DNA of 64,000 nucleotides from Sulfurospirillum sp. UBA2217 (GCA_002328495.1 DCUJ01000012.1:376862-440861); one strand, 5' to 3'; counted from the first letter of the stretch, positions 53,024 through 61,994 are shown. The notes: generated by a model from the letters alone, not told the origin. Made by a program: numbers and translations.

Positions 53024-54568
53024 TTATTTTTTATTCCAAGATGATTTGCCATCGTTGATGGTGTCGACATCTTTGTAGAGTTCTGGATTGGCTCTGCCTT
53101 TGGCTTTTGCCTCTTTTTTCCACTCTTGCTCTAGCGTTTGTTTAAACTTCATCTTCTCCGCTGAAAGGGCTGCCATATCGACTTTAGCCAATTTTTGCGC
53201 TTTTTCTTTCGTGTCAAAATCGGGAGCGATGTAGTCTATCGCGCCGTATTTGGCAAGAACTTTAACGAGTTTGATACGGGCTTTTTGAGCATCTTCACTC
53301 GCAGCTGCTAGTAAACGAAGGGTCTCTTCTGGTGCATGGAAGTAGTTACCATGGGCCGCAATCGCCATGTCACCTTTGAACTGTCCGTGACGAATTAACG
53401 TACGAATCTCTTTAAGTTCAGCATCACTAGCACCCAGTTCTATCGCCTTACCTGTTTCAAGGTGTGCTTTGGCAAGGTTATCGAAGGCAATTTTATTGAG
53501 GAACTCTTTACGCTCGTATTTTTGATGAACGATGCCTTTGAGTTTCGCTTCACTTTCTCTGTGACAATTCATACACGTTCTATCCATCGCATTGAGTGGG
53601 TTTTCAAGCACTTGATGGTCCGAATACTTGACTGAGCCTTCTTGGGTGTATGGCATATGACAATCCGCACATGCAACCCCTTTTTGCCCATGGATACCTG
53701 CTTTAAAGAACTCAAAATCAGGATGCTGCGCTTTGAGCATGGGTGTTTTTGAAATGTTGTGTACCCAATCGCTAAAGTTTACATCATCATAATACGTAAT
53801 CATACCTTCAACACCAGCATTGCCATCTTTGCCAATGCCATTATGCCATGGATAGGTTACAACGGCAGCGGTTTTATCGACACCTTTGGCATCTTTCCAA
53901 GGCGTTGGCTTGAAGTAATACTCTACGTGACACTGCGCGCACACGAGTGAACGTTTTTCTTGATGGGTTGATTCTTCAAACGTTTTCATGCCCGCTACTT
54001 GAAGACCATGGTTTAACTGAGGTACACTGGCACGAAGTTGTGCGGTTTTGTCGTCATGACAGTTAGCACATCCGATGGAGTTCACCACTTGTGAGCCATA
54101 CTTTGCCCATTTACCTGTAAAATACTCCAACTCACCATCTTCTTCAATCAAACGAGGAACATCGGGAGATTTACATGTCCAACACGCCGTTGGCAATGGA
54201 CCTGTTTTAGCATCCACAGGAGCACCGGTTCGAAGCGAGTTGATGTTATCTTGTAACGCATAGTAATGCCCACGTGGTGAGTTATAATCTTTTGAAAACG
54301 CATAACCACCCCACACGACGGCAAGGGCTGGATCTTTAGCGAGCATGTCAGTAAAGGTGTCGTATTCTTTGGTTTTTTTCCAAGAATCAAATTGACGTGG
54401 GTAGTATTTTGCCCACTCTTCACTTTTTTCTTTTCCAGGAATTCCCGCCTCACTTGGAGCTTTGTTAAGCTCAACGCGTTGTTTCTCTTTTTCATTGATA
54501 CTGGCGGCCATAAGTGCCATAGCACCAATGGCAACCAATGAACCAATAAGTAATAATTTAAACTTCAT
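53024..54568 (-). CDS. nrfA: NrfA, pentahaem cytochrome c nitrite reductase
   Basis: A 514-residue periplasmic enzyme with a signal peptide (MKFKLLLIGSLVAIGAMALM). The active-site haem motif is CWTCK near residue 130, with Lys as the axial ligand. Four CxxCH motifs follow (CANCH, CAQCH, CADCH, CMNCH). It reduces nitrite to ammonium with six electrons. It follows nrfH by 11 bases. No copy of the TTACATGTAA palindrome is present. Confidence 0.97.
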   Translation of the reverse strand: MKFKLLLIGSLVAIGAMALMAASINEKEKQRVELNKAPSEAGIPGKEKSEEWAKYYPRQFDSWKKTKEYDTFTDMLAKDPALAVVWGGYAFSKDYNSPRGHYYALQDNINSLRTGAPVDAKTGPLPTACWTCKSPDVPRLIEEDGELEYFTGKWAKYGSQVVNSIGCANCHDDKTAQLRASVPQLNHGLQVAGMKTFEESTHQEKRSLVCAQCHVEYYFKPTPWKDAKGVDKTAAVVTYPWHNGIGKDGNAGVEGMITYYDDVNFSDWVHNISKTPMLKAQHPDFEFFKAGIHGQKGVACADCHMPYTQEGSVKYSDHQVLENPLNAMDRTCMNCHRESEAKLKGIVHQKYERKEFLNKIAFDNLAKAHLETGKAIELGASDAELKEIRTLIRHGQFKGDMAIAAHGNYFHAPEETLRLLAAASEDAQKARIKLVKVLAKYGAIDYIAPDFDTKEKAQKLAKVDMAALSAEKMKFKQTLEQEWKKEAKAKGRANPELYKDVDTINDGKSSWNKK

Positions 54569-54579
54569 TTCCTCTCCTT

Positions 54580-55113
54580 TTACTTAACTTCTTTGACGCC
54601 AAGGGCATTGGGTGTACTCGAAAGGCCTCTGACTTTACCGTGTGGTACTTCTTTATGACACTCCCAACAACGTCTGCCCGTTGCGACACTTGGGTCATCA
54701 TAATTGTGGTATTGATCACTGTTGTTTACCATACCCGATGTTAAACTTTTGTGACACGAAATACAATTATCCTGCACTCTTTTCGCTCCATCGTCACTGA
54801 TTTTGATAGCATTGGCATACGTATTGAACGTAAAAGCAACGGTATGGTTGTACCCATCTTTTGCTTTCGCGATGTACTTGTTGACCATGTTATCCCGTGG
54901 CAAGTGACAATCGACGCAGTTGGCCCTTTGCGCATGTGAGCTGTGCTGCCATGTCGCATACTGCGTGTTCATGACGTGACAGTTGATGCACGCTTTTGGG
55001 TCACTGGAGAGATACGACAAGGCTTTTGAGATGTTCACCACATACGCAAAAACGCCTATGGCTACCACAAAAACGAACAGTGCCGCATATTTTAGGAATT
55101 TACTATTTTTCAC
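54580..55113 (-). CDS. nrfH: NrfH, membrane-anchored tetrahaem quinol dehydrogenase
   Basis: A 177-residue NapC/NirT-type protein with one N-terminal anchor (LKYAALFVFVVAIGVFAYVV) and four haem motifs: CINCH, CVDCH, CISCH, CWECH. It oxidises menaquinol and passes electrons to NrfA. First gene of nrfHA-ccsBA. A palindrome TTTAGC-AC-GCTAAA lies 27 bases upstream and TTGACTTGCATCAA further up. Confidence 0.95.
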   Translation of the reverse strand: MKNSKFLKYAALFVFVVAIGVFAYVVNISKALSYLSSDPKACINCHVMNTQYATWQHSSHAQRANCVDCHLPRDNMVNKYIAKAKDGYNHTVAFTFNTYANAIKISDDGAKRVQDNCISCHKSLTSGMVNNSDQYHNYDDPSVATGRRCWECHKEVPHGKVRGLSSTPNALGVKEVK

Positions 55114-55139
55114 ATTCCCTCCTTAAAATTTCTTTGTCA

Positions 55140-55153
55140 TTTAGCACGCTAAA
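55140..55153. promoter_or_regulatory. Palindrome just upstream of nrfH
   Basis: TTTAGC-AC-GCTAAA, a perfect six-base inverted repeat with a two-base centre, 27 bases from the start codon. Possible operator; no family assigned. Confidence 0.4.
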
Positions 55154-55267
55154 CGACGACTCGAAACACACCAAGACTGAACAACCCTCCTATTATTAAT
55201 TTTTCTTTAATTCATTAATATAAGTCGAATTTAGGTCTAATTGTATAAAGAATGGAAGGAAAAAACC

Positions 55268-55281
55268 TTGACTTGCATCAA
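55268..55281. promoter_or_regulatory. Crp/Fnr-like site between nrfH and the aldo/keto reductase gene
   Basis: TTGACTTGCATCAA fits TTGA-N6-TCAA exactly. It is 155 bases upstream of nrfH and 53 upstream of the rightward gene, so it could serve either. It resembles the site upstream of napA. Confidence 0.55.
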
Positions 55282-55333
55282 GAGATGAGTGTTTAAAAAC
55301 TTCTGCTACACTGCGCTAAACAAAGGAGAGCCC

Positions 55334-56152
55334 ATGCCAACGTCCTTGACCGCTTTACTTTACGGCACTGCTTGGAAAAAAGAGACCACCGCACATTGTG
55401 TTGAAATGGCTATATCACAAGGATTTAGAGGCATCGACACCGCGTGCCAACCCAAACACTACAATGAAGCAGGTGTGGGCATGGGGCTTGCAAAAGCGTA
55501 CGAAAAGGGTCTTAAAAGAGAAGAGCTTTTTATCCAAACCAAATTCACACCCCTTGGCGGTCAAGACCCCAAAAACATTCCTTACGACCCACGAGAGAGC
55601 ATCGAAAAGCAAATCGCAACTTCGTGTGCCCTCTCGCAAAAAAATCTACAAACGACGTATCTTGATTCGTATGTATTGCATTCGCCTATTTTCCCTTACA
55701 CGGAACTTTTGCGTGCGTACAAGGCGATGGAGACATTGCATGAAAAAGGAGATGTTTTGCATTTGGGCATCAGTAATTGTTACGACCTAGCCCTTTTAAG
55801 CCAAATCTATCGCGACACTCGCATCAAACCCTCTTTCGTGCAAAATCGTTTTTACGCCGACACAGGCTACGACACAGAGCTTCGCGCATGGTGCATCCAA
55901 CACCACATCGCCTACCAAGGCTGCTGGACACTCACCGCCAACCCCCACATACTCGAAAGTCACCCCATGCGTTTACTGGCACAAAAATACGCCAAAACAG
56001 AAGCCCAACTCTTCTACCGCTTCCTTACATGTAAAGGCATCACCCCGCTCATTGGTTCAACATCGCCAAAGCATTTAGAAGAAGATCTGGCTATCTTTGA
56101 TTTTGAATTACACAAAGATGACATTGAGAAGATTGATAGGCTTTTAATGTGA
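55334..56152 (+). CDS. Aldo/keto reductase family protein
   Basis: A 272-residue AKR. FRGIDTACQPKHYNEAGVGMGLAKAYEKG contains the catalytic Asp and the position of Tyr (HYNE). LDSYVLHSPIF, LGISNCYDLALL and TPLIGSTSPKHLEEDL are the NADPH-binding and fold landmarks. The substrate is unknown. CAAAGGAG precedes the ATG at 55334; a longer frame from 55289 lacks this. One TTACATGTAA copy encodes FLTCKG. It ends three bases before the tRNA-Gly. Confidence 0.9.
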   Translation: MPTSLTALLYGTAWKKETTAHCVEMAISQGFRGIDTACQPKHYNEAGVGMGLAKAYEKGLKREELFIQTKFTPLGGQDPKNIPYDPRESIEKQIATSCALSQKNLQTTYLDSYVLHSPIFPYTELLRAYKAMETLHEKGDVLHLGISNCYDLALLSQIYRDTRIKPSFVQNRFYADTGYDTELRAWCIQHHIAYQGCWTLTANPHILESHPMRLLAQKYAKTEAQLFYRFLTCKGITPLIGSTSPKHLEEDLAIFDFELHKDDIEKIDRLLM

Positions 56153-56154
56153 TG

Positions 56155-56229
56155 TGGAGCGGGTGACGGGACTCGAACCCGCGACTTTCAGCTTGGGAAG
56201 CTAACACTCTACCACTGAGCTACACCCGC
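56155..56229 (-). tRNA. tRNA-Gly (anticodon CCC)
   Basis: Read on the minus strand, a full cloverleaf: acceptor GCGGGTG/CACCCGC, D arm GCTCAGTGGTAGAGT, anticodon arm TTAGC-TTCCCAA-GCTGA, T arm CGGG(G/T)TTCGAGTCCCG and encoded CCA after discriminator T. The loop places CCC at 34-36, so it reads GGG. The discriminator and acceptor suit glycine. Confidence 0.92.
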
Positions 56230-56251
56230 ATAGGAGAAACAAAGAGTGACA

Positions 56252-56890
56252 TTATAGCATAGCTAAAAGCACTTCTTTGTCTAAAATGCTTAACTGGTGT
56301 TTGTCGTCTTGTTCGATATAGCCTGAGGATTTAAATTTTCCAAGTGTCCGTGAAAGTGTTTCAGGCGTGAGGTTTAGGACGGAAGCAATTTGTGTATTTT
56401 TAAGGCTCGCAAAAAGTTCGCTGTTTTCTAAAATAAATTTAGCCACTTTCGCCTCTGCGGTTAAAATCACCTCTTTTTGGATGATTTCAATGAGGATTTT
56501 GTGCTTTGCAATCAGTGATTTGATGATTTCCATTGAGATTTCGGGGTTTTTAAAGAAATCTTTTTCAAGTGCTGCGTAGTCAATCCTTAAAACCTCACTA
56601 TTACTTGTAAATTCAGCCGTAGCAGGATAAGGAATATTTTCAAAATGCGCCAGTTCCGCCACCAAACCACCAGGGTAAAACTGATGCAAGAAAATCTGCT
56701 GACCTTTGTGGTTGGTCTTATACACTTTCAGCGTGCCTTGAAGAAGAACATAAAGATACTTTGGTTCATCGCCTTCGTAAAATAATATCTCTTTAGCATT
56801 ATACTTTTTAATGGCCGAAATTTTTTTCAGCTTTTCAAGTTGGGTTTCACTCAATTTTGCAAAACAGGGAATATTTTTAATTCTATCCAT
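56252..56890 (-). CDS. Crp/Fnr family transcriptional regulator (second copy)
   Basis: A 212-residue regulator with a cNMP-binding-like domain (AKEILFYEGDEPKYLYVLLQGTLKVYK) and an HTH containing NLTPETLSRTLGKFKSSGYIEQ. The recognition helix again has ETLSR. Only one Cys near the N-terminus, so no Fe-S-type oxygen sensing. Target genes unknown; the candidate TTGA-N6-TCAA sites at nap and nrf fit this family. Confidence 0.88.
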   Translation of the reverse strand: MDRIKNIPCFAKLSETQLEKLKKISAIKKYNAKEILFYEGDEPKYLYVLLQGTLKVYKTNHKGQQIFLHQFYPGGLVAELAHFENIPYPATAEFTSNSEVLRIDYAALEKDFFKNPEISMEIIKSLIAKHKILIEIIQKEVILTAEAKVAKFILENSELFASLKNTQIASVLNLTPETLSRTLGKFKSSGYIEQDDKHQLSILDKEVLLAML

Positions 56891-56954
56891 TGCATCATCC
56901 TTTAGAAGCGTAATGGTAGCAAAAAATCTTTACATGTAAGGCAATACATCCCAT

Positions 56955-57230
56955 TTAATGATGCTTTTTCTTCTCATCATACCTCTCATTTTGATGTGGT
57001 GGTTTGGTATGCTTTGGAGATTCATCCCTTTTAGACTCATGTCGTCCTTGTTCACGATGAGAGGCTTTATGATGAGGTTGTTTATGTCGTTTTGGCTCTG
57101 GTACATACTGTTTTTTAGGTGCTACATGATGCGTATGTGGCGCAGGTGTGTATCGATGAATGGGTGGTGCGTAACGCTCTTCATAACGCTCTTTTCGTTT
57201 ATAATGATACGCCTTTAATTTCGTGATATT
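56955..57230 (-). pseudogene. His/Pro/Lys-rich open frame without a usable start codon
   Basis: The minus strand is open for about 92 codons and reads as a low-complexity, strongly basic protein rich in His, Pro, Arg and Tyr (RYAPPIHRYTPAPHTHHVAP, then KPPHQNERYDEKKKHH and stop). There is no ATG, GTG or TTG in frame, and no signal peptide. It may be the remnant of an exported His-rich protein whose start was lost, or it may begin at an unusual codon. The hydrophobic Met-rich plus-strand frame is its mirror image (CAT read as ATG) and is not convincing. Confidence 0.4.
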
Positions 57231-57369
57231 TTAAGGAAAAATTGTGAAGCTACTGTGAAAAGAGGGCTCTAGGTAAAGAGCTAATCTCACATTTTTTAAT
57301 CGACTCTTTATCGCACATAAGCTAAAATAATACCTCATACAGCTTTTACATCAAAAAGGTTTTAATACA

Positions 57370-59616
57370 ATGAGTGAGAGTAAAGATTTTTTACGCACCA
57401 AAGTGGAAGAGGACTTAAAGTCTGGCAAATATCAAACCATTATGACACGTTTTCCTCCAGAGCCTAATGGATTCCCGCATATTGGACATGCTAAGTCTAT
57501 TTGTATCAATTTTGGCATTGCACGCGATTATGCGGGACAATGTAACCTTAGGATGGATGACACCAATCCGACAACTGAAGATATGCGCTATGTGGAAGCG
57601 CTTAAAGATGCGGTGAACTGGCTTGGATTTACTTGGGCTGATAAAGTCTACTTTGCATCAGATTATTTCCCAAAAATTTACGACTATGCGGTGCAACTTG
57701 TCAACATGGGCAAAGCGTATGTGGATAGTTTGAATGAAGAAGAGATTCGTGAATATCGAGGCACCGTTAAAGAAGCAGGTCGCCGAAGCATTTTTGCACA
57801 GCGTAGTATTGAAGAAAATCTTGACCTTTTAGAGCGCATGAAAAACGGTGAGTTTAAAGATGGAGAACATGTTTTACGAGCCAAAATTGATATGAGTGCC
57901 GCGAATATGAAAATGCGCGATCCCCTTTTATACCGCATTCGTCATGCCCATCATTTTAGAACAAACGATACATGGTGCATCTATCCGATGTACGACTTTG
58001 CGCACTGCTTATCCGACTACATTGAGGGTATTACGCACTCCATCTGCACACTCGAATTTGAAAACAACCGTGACATTTACGACTGGGTTTTAGACGCACT
58101 TGAACTTACCCCTCCTCGCCCCTACCAACACGAATTTGCACGCCTTGGCATCAACTACACGGTCATGAGTAAACGAAAACTCTTAGAACTGGTCAACGGT
58201 GGTTATGTGCATGGCTGGGACGACCCTCGATTGCCTACCATCGCAGGCTATAAACGACGAGGTTATACCCCCGAATCTATCCTCAATTTTTGCGACCAAA
58301 TCGGCATCGCCAAAGCCAATTCTATGGTCGATGTCGCACAGCTTGAATTTTGCATCCGAGATGATTTAAATCAAAAAGTGCCTCGTGTGATGTGTGTGCT
58401 TGACCCACTCAAAGTTGTCATCGAAAACTACGAGGGTGAAGAAGAAATAGACGCGTCTTACTACCCGTACGACGTTCCTAAAGAGGGCTCGCGCAAACTG
58501 CCTTTTGCTAAAGAGATTTACATCGAACGAGACGACTTTATGGAAAATCCTCCTGAGGGTTACTATCGTTTGACACCCACTCAACCCGTACGACTCAAAC
58601 ACGCCTACATTCTTACATGTAAAGAAGTCGTGAAAGATGCAAACGGCAACATCATCGAAATCAAAGCCTTGTACCACCCCGACTCCAAAAGTGGGGCTGA
58701 CACGAGTGGTATTAAAACCAAAAGTGCGATTCATTGGGTGAGTGCGAAACACGCCAAAAAGATTGAAGTAAGACTCTACGAGCGTCTTTACAAAGTCGAT
58801 GCGCCTGAGGGGTTAGAGGATTTGAACCCTGATTCTTTACATGTAATCCCAAATGCCTTTGTAGAACCAGCCGTTATCAGCGAAAAACCCGATGTGAGAT
58901 TTCAGTTTGAAAGGCAAGGGTATTTTTATGCTGACCCTGTGGACTACACCGACGCAAAACCCGTGTTTAACAAAATCGTGGGGCTGAAAGATTCGTGGGC
59001 TAAAAAGGCAGAAACACTGCCACAAGCACCAAAGACAGAGGCAAAAAAAGCACATGTTGAGGGCGATGTCATACCGATGAATAAGGCAGAATTAGCCCGT
59101 TTTGAGACCTACACAACAAGCGGGCTCAACGCCGAAATCGCCAACACGCTTTCTCGTGATGAGCAACTCTCTGATTTTTACGAAGCAACCCTTTTACATG
59201 TAAAGAGTCCTATTAGCATCGCCAACATCGTAGCAAACGACGTAGCACGTGAACTTAAGCACGAAGCATCGTTAAAATTTGGTGCTAAAGAAGTAGCCCA
59301 ACTGATTGGCATGATGGACGAGGGCGTCATCTCAAGCAAAATCGCCAAACAGGTTTTTGAAACGATGGCGCAAACGGGCGAAAATCCTCTCTACATCGTC
59401 GAATCACAAGGATTAAAACAAATCAGCGACCCCGAAATCTTAAAACCGCTGATTGACGAAGTGATAGCTAAAAACCCTGACAACGTCGCCAAATACAAAG
59501 CGGGCAACACCAACCTGTTTGGCTTTTTCGTGGGTCAAGTACTTAAAAACAGTGGTGGCAAAGCCAATCCAAGCGTGGTGAACGAACTGGTCACTCAAAA
59601 ACTGATTCAACGTTAA
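57370..59616 (+). CDS. glnS: Glutaminyl-tRNA synthetase with C-terminal YqeY/GatB-like domain
   Basis: A 748-residue class I synthetase. RFPPEPNGFPHIGHAKSI (HIGH), LRMDDTNP, and VMSKRKLLELV (KMSKS equivalent) identify GlnRS rather than GluRS. The anticodon-binding beta-barrels run to about residue 555. The last 150 residues (ANDVARELKHEASLKFGAKEVAQLIGMMDEG region and NTNLFGFFVGQVLK) match the YqeY/GatB tail domain found in some GlnRS. GlnRS is unusual in Campylobacterota, which mostly use mischarging plus GatCAB. Three TTACATGTAA copies encode LTCK, LHVI and LHVK. Confidence 0.93.
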   Translation: MSESKDFLRTKVEEDLKSGKYQTIMTRFPPEPNGFPHIGHAKSICINFGIARDYAGQCNLRMDDTNPTTEDMRYVEALKDAVNWLGFTWADKVYFASDYFPKIYDYAVQLVNMGKAYVDSLNEEEIREYRGTVKEAGRRSIFAQRSIEENLDLLERMKNGEFKDGEHVLRAKIDMSAANMKMRDPLLYRIRHAHHFRTNDTWCIYPMYDFAHCLSDYIEGITHSICTLEFENNRDIYDWVLDALELTPPRPYQHEFARLGINYTVMSKRKLLELVNGGYVHGWDDPRLPTIAGYKRRGYTPESILNFCDQIGIAKANSMVDVAQLEFCIRDDLNQKVPRVMCVLDPLKVVIENYEGEEEIDASYYPYDVPKEGSRKLPFAKEIYIERDDFMENPPEGYYRLTPTQPVRLKHAYILTCKEVVKDANGNIIEIKALYHPDSKSGADTSGIKTKSAIHWVSAKHAKKIEVRLYERLYKVDAPEGLEDLNPDSLHVIPNAFVEPAVISEKPDVRFQFERQGYFYADPVDYTDAKPVFNKIVGLKDSWAKKAETLPQAPKTEAKKAHVEGDVIPMNKAELARFETYTTSGLNAEIANTLSRDEQLSDFYEATLLHVKSPISIANIVANDVARELKHEASLKFGAKEVAQLIGMMDEGVISSKIAKQVFETMAQTGENPLYIVESQGLKQISDPEILKPLIDEVIAKNPDNVAKYKAGNTNLFGFFVGQVLKNSGGKANPSVVNELVTQKLIQR

Positions 59617-59634
59617 TCTTAAGGAGATTAGAAA

Positions 59635-59931
59635 ATGATTGTTATTTCAACCTTTATTGAAGCTTTTGCTCACATTTTACACATGATTATAAACATTTAT
59701 ATTTGGGTCGTAATTATCTCAGCCCTCATAAGCTTTGTACGACCCGATCCGTACAATCCTATTGTTCAAATTCTGCACCGCTTAACCAACCCTGTGTATG
59801 CGTTTATTCGCCGTTTTATTCCGACCATTATCAGTGGTATTGATGTGGCACCGATTATTATTATTTTAGCATTGCAATTCATTGATTTGTTTGCGGTAAA
59901 ATTGCTGTTTGCCCTTGTTCATGCGTTATAA
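59635..59931 (+). CDS. yggT: YggT family membrane protein
   Basis: A 98-residue protein with two membrane segments and the YggT motif (SFVRPDPYNPIVQILHRLTNPVYAFIRRFIP region). The family is linked to osmotic shock or cell division in some bacteria. It overlaps the transglycosylase gene by 11 bases. 18 bases after glnS. Confidence 0.9.
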   Translation: MIVISTFIEAFAHILHMIINIYIWVVIISALISFVRPDPYNPIVQILHRLTNPVYAFIRRFIPTIISGIDVAPIIIILALQFIDLFAVKLLFALVHAL

Positions 59932-61567
59932 CGTCTATTTAGGACTGGTTTTTGTCCTGCTTTTTTGCCTTGATGCCTTTGCAAAAACGCCCGAGTCTTT
60001 GGCTTTTTTTAACGATAAACCGCGCTCTTTAGCCAAAGATTTTTACATTCAAAGCTACTTGCAGCGTGAAGAGACCACACCCAAAGAGGCGCAAGCCCTT
60101 TTTGGGATGGTGCATACCATGAACCTTCGTTTTTTTCATCTGTTTGCCAAAAAAATGGACAATGTGGATTTGAAAAAAATATCGCGTTGCATCGATATGG
60201 AGATTGTATCGCTACTGAAAGAAGACGATTTGTGCCTCAATATTGGGCTAAATCTTTCCAAAATAACATCCCTCTCTAAAAATCAGCTTGCATCCTTAAA
60301 GCCTCGTATATCGCCCTATTATCCACATCTTTTGAGTGTCATAGAGCTGATGCAAAACGAAAATGTCGCACAAAGCGCACTCGAAGCCAACGATGAAACG
60401 CTCATCTCCTTGCTTCAAGGGAGCATCACGCATTATAAAAAAACAACATTCCCAGATGCCCTTCCCAAAGCAAAGCTTGATGCGTTAAGTGCTTATCCAA
60501 AATTTAACGCCTTTGCAATTAACGTGGTGCAAAACAGTGATTTATCTGCCTTTCACCATGCCCTTTTACATGTAAATCCTCATGCCAACGTCAGTGCAAA
60601 AGCACTCTTTTTTTTAGGACTTAATGCCCTCAAATATGCCAAAGTAGAGCGTGCAATGTTTTACTTTCAGCAAAGCGCGGAGCGATCTACCAAGCAAGAG
60701 GAAAAAGACCGCGCTCTTTTTTGGAGTTATCTTAGCTCAAACGAAGATATGCACCTCATCAAACTATCGCAAAGTACCGATATTAACATCTATTCTCTGT
60801 TTGCCTTTGAAAAGTTAAATCTACCTCTGCGTACTATCGTCTCTCCTAAACTGGAGGGTACACACCCAAAATTTGATATCACCGATCCCTTTGCGTGGAC
60901 AATCGTAATGAGCAAAGTCTACCGTATGAACTATGCCGAAGTCGAAGCAGAGGCACAAAAATTTAAATACGCCAATACCGTAGCGCATTACAGTTATTTG
61001 ATGGAGCGGGCGAGTCGCTATCAACACCACTACTACCCTATCCCGTTTCCAGAGGAAATTCAAAACGCTTCGGTGCATCGTCAAGCGTTGATGCTTGCCA
61101 TCGCACGTCAAGAAAGCCGTTTTCTCCCCTCTGTCGTTTCCACATCGTACGCCCTTGGCATGATGCAATTTATGCCATTTGTTGCACGCGATATCGCTAA
61201 GAAAGAAAAATTAGAGGGCTTTGAACTCGAAGCCCTGTTTGACCCACGTATCGCTTATTTGTTCGCAAACATTCACCTTGATTTTTTAGAAAAGTATCTC
61301 TTGCATCCTGTCTTTATCGCCTATGCATATAACGGGGGGATTGGATTTACCAAAAAACATCTCTTAGGCGGTACGTTTAGTCAAAAAGCCTACGAGCCTT
61401 TTTTGAGCATGGAGATGATGATCAACGAAGAGAGTCGCGAATATGGCAAAAAAGTATTAGCCAATTATGTGGTCTATCGCGGACTTTTGGGTGAGCCTGT
61501 TTCGATCAATAATCTTTTTGAAACTTTGCTGAAACCCTCCCAGAGTGATCGTTTTCGAAGCGAATAG
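59921..61567 (+). CDS. Soluble lytic murein transglycosylase (Slt family)
   Basis: A 548-residue protein with signal peptide MRYNVYLGLVFVLLFCLDAFA, a long helical superhelix region, and a C-terminal SLT domain: IARQESRFLPSVVSTSYALGMMQFMP, with Glu in QES as the catalytic residue, and IAYAYNGG. It cleaves peptidoglycan making 1,6-anhydromuramic acid. The start at 59921 overlaps yggT. Its 3' end overlaps a convergent lipoprotein gene by 62 bases. One TTACATGTAA copy encodes LLHVNP. Confidence 0.92.
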   Translation: MRYNVYLGLVFVLLFCLDAFAKTPESLAFFNDKPRSLAKDFYIQSYLQREETTPKEAQALFGMVHTMNLRFFHLFAKKMDNVDLKKISRCIDMEIVSLLKEDDLCLNIGLNLSKITSLSKNQLASLKPRISPYYPHLLSVIELMQNENVAQSALEANDETLISLLQGSITHYKKTTFPDALPKAKLDALSAYPKFNAFAINVVQNSDLSAFHHALLHVNPHANVSAKALFFLGLNALKYAKVERAMFYFQQSAERSTKQEEKDRALFWSYLSSNEDMHLIKLSQSTDINIYSLFAFEKLNLPLRTIVSPKLEGTHPKFDITDPFAWTIVMSKVYRMNYAEVEAEAQKFKYANTVAHYSYLMERASRYQHHYYPIPFPEEIQNASVHRQALMLAIARQESRFLPSVVSTSYALGMMQFMPFVARDIAKKEKLEGFELEALFDPRIAYLFANIHLDFLEKYLLHPVFIAYAYNGGIGFTKKHLLGGTFSQKAYEPFLSMEMMINEESREYGKKVLANYVVYRGLLGEPVSINNLFETLLKPSQSDRFRSE

Positions 61568-61994
61568 TCATATTGATATCATCTGTTTTAGGGGCTTCCA
61601 CCAAGATATAATCTGTCCAAGGATTGGAGGAGGAGATGAGTTTCAATAAAGGACTATTAAAAGGTAGTTTGCTCACTTTAATCTCTTCTTTGGGTAAGGT
61701 ATTGACTTCAAAATTGGCAAGAGCCACTTTAGGGATGGCTTCTTCACCCGTTGCCATATAGGTTCCAACGATAAATTGCTCGTACTCTCCTGTAATCAAT
61801 TCATGTTTAATAGGATTCAAATAGGTGACAAGCACATACGTTTTTGCTTTAGAATCAGGATTGATAATTTCGAGTTTTTTACTATTAGCCATCCCAAAAT
61901 TCAACAGTTTATCGTTCTCTACCGAAGCGTCTGGTTGCTTCGATGAACAACCAAGTATCAAAACTCCGAGCACCCAAAGAAAAGCATATCGCAT
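61506..61994 (-). CDS. Putative lipoprotein of unknown function
   Basis: A 162-residue protein beginning MRYAFLWVLGVLILGCSSKQ, a lipoprotein signal with lipobox LILGC. The remainder resembles an extracytoplasmic beta-rich domain (TYVLVTYLNPIKHELITG). I do not recognise a family. The start is at 61994, before which no good start fits the lipobox. Its 3' end overlaps the end of the transglycosylase gene convergently. Confidence 0.75.
   Translation of the reverse strand: MRYAFLWVLGVLILGCSSKQPDASVENDKLLNFGMANSKKLEIINPDSKAKTYVLVTYLNPIKHELITGEYEQFIVGTYMATGEEAIPKVALANFEVNTLPKEEIKVSKLPFNSPLLKLISSSNPWTDYILVEAPKTDDINMTIRFENDHSGRVSAKFQKDY

Noticed and set aside
56958..57218. Plus-strand 86-residue Met- and Trp-rich frame that looks like a membrane protein
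   Set aside because: No ribosome binding site, and it is the exact mirror of a His-rich frame (CAT read as ATG), which accounts for the odd composition.
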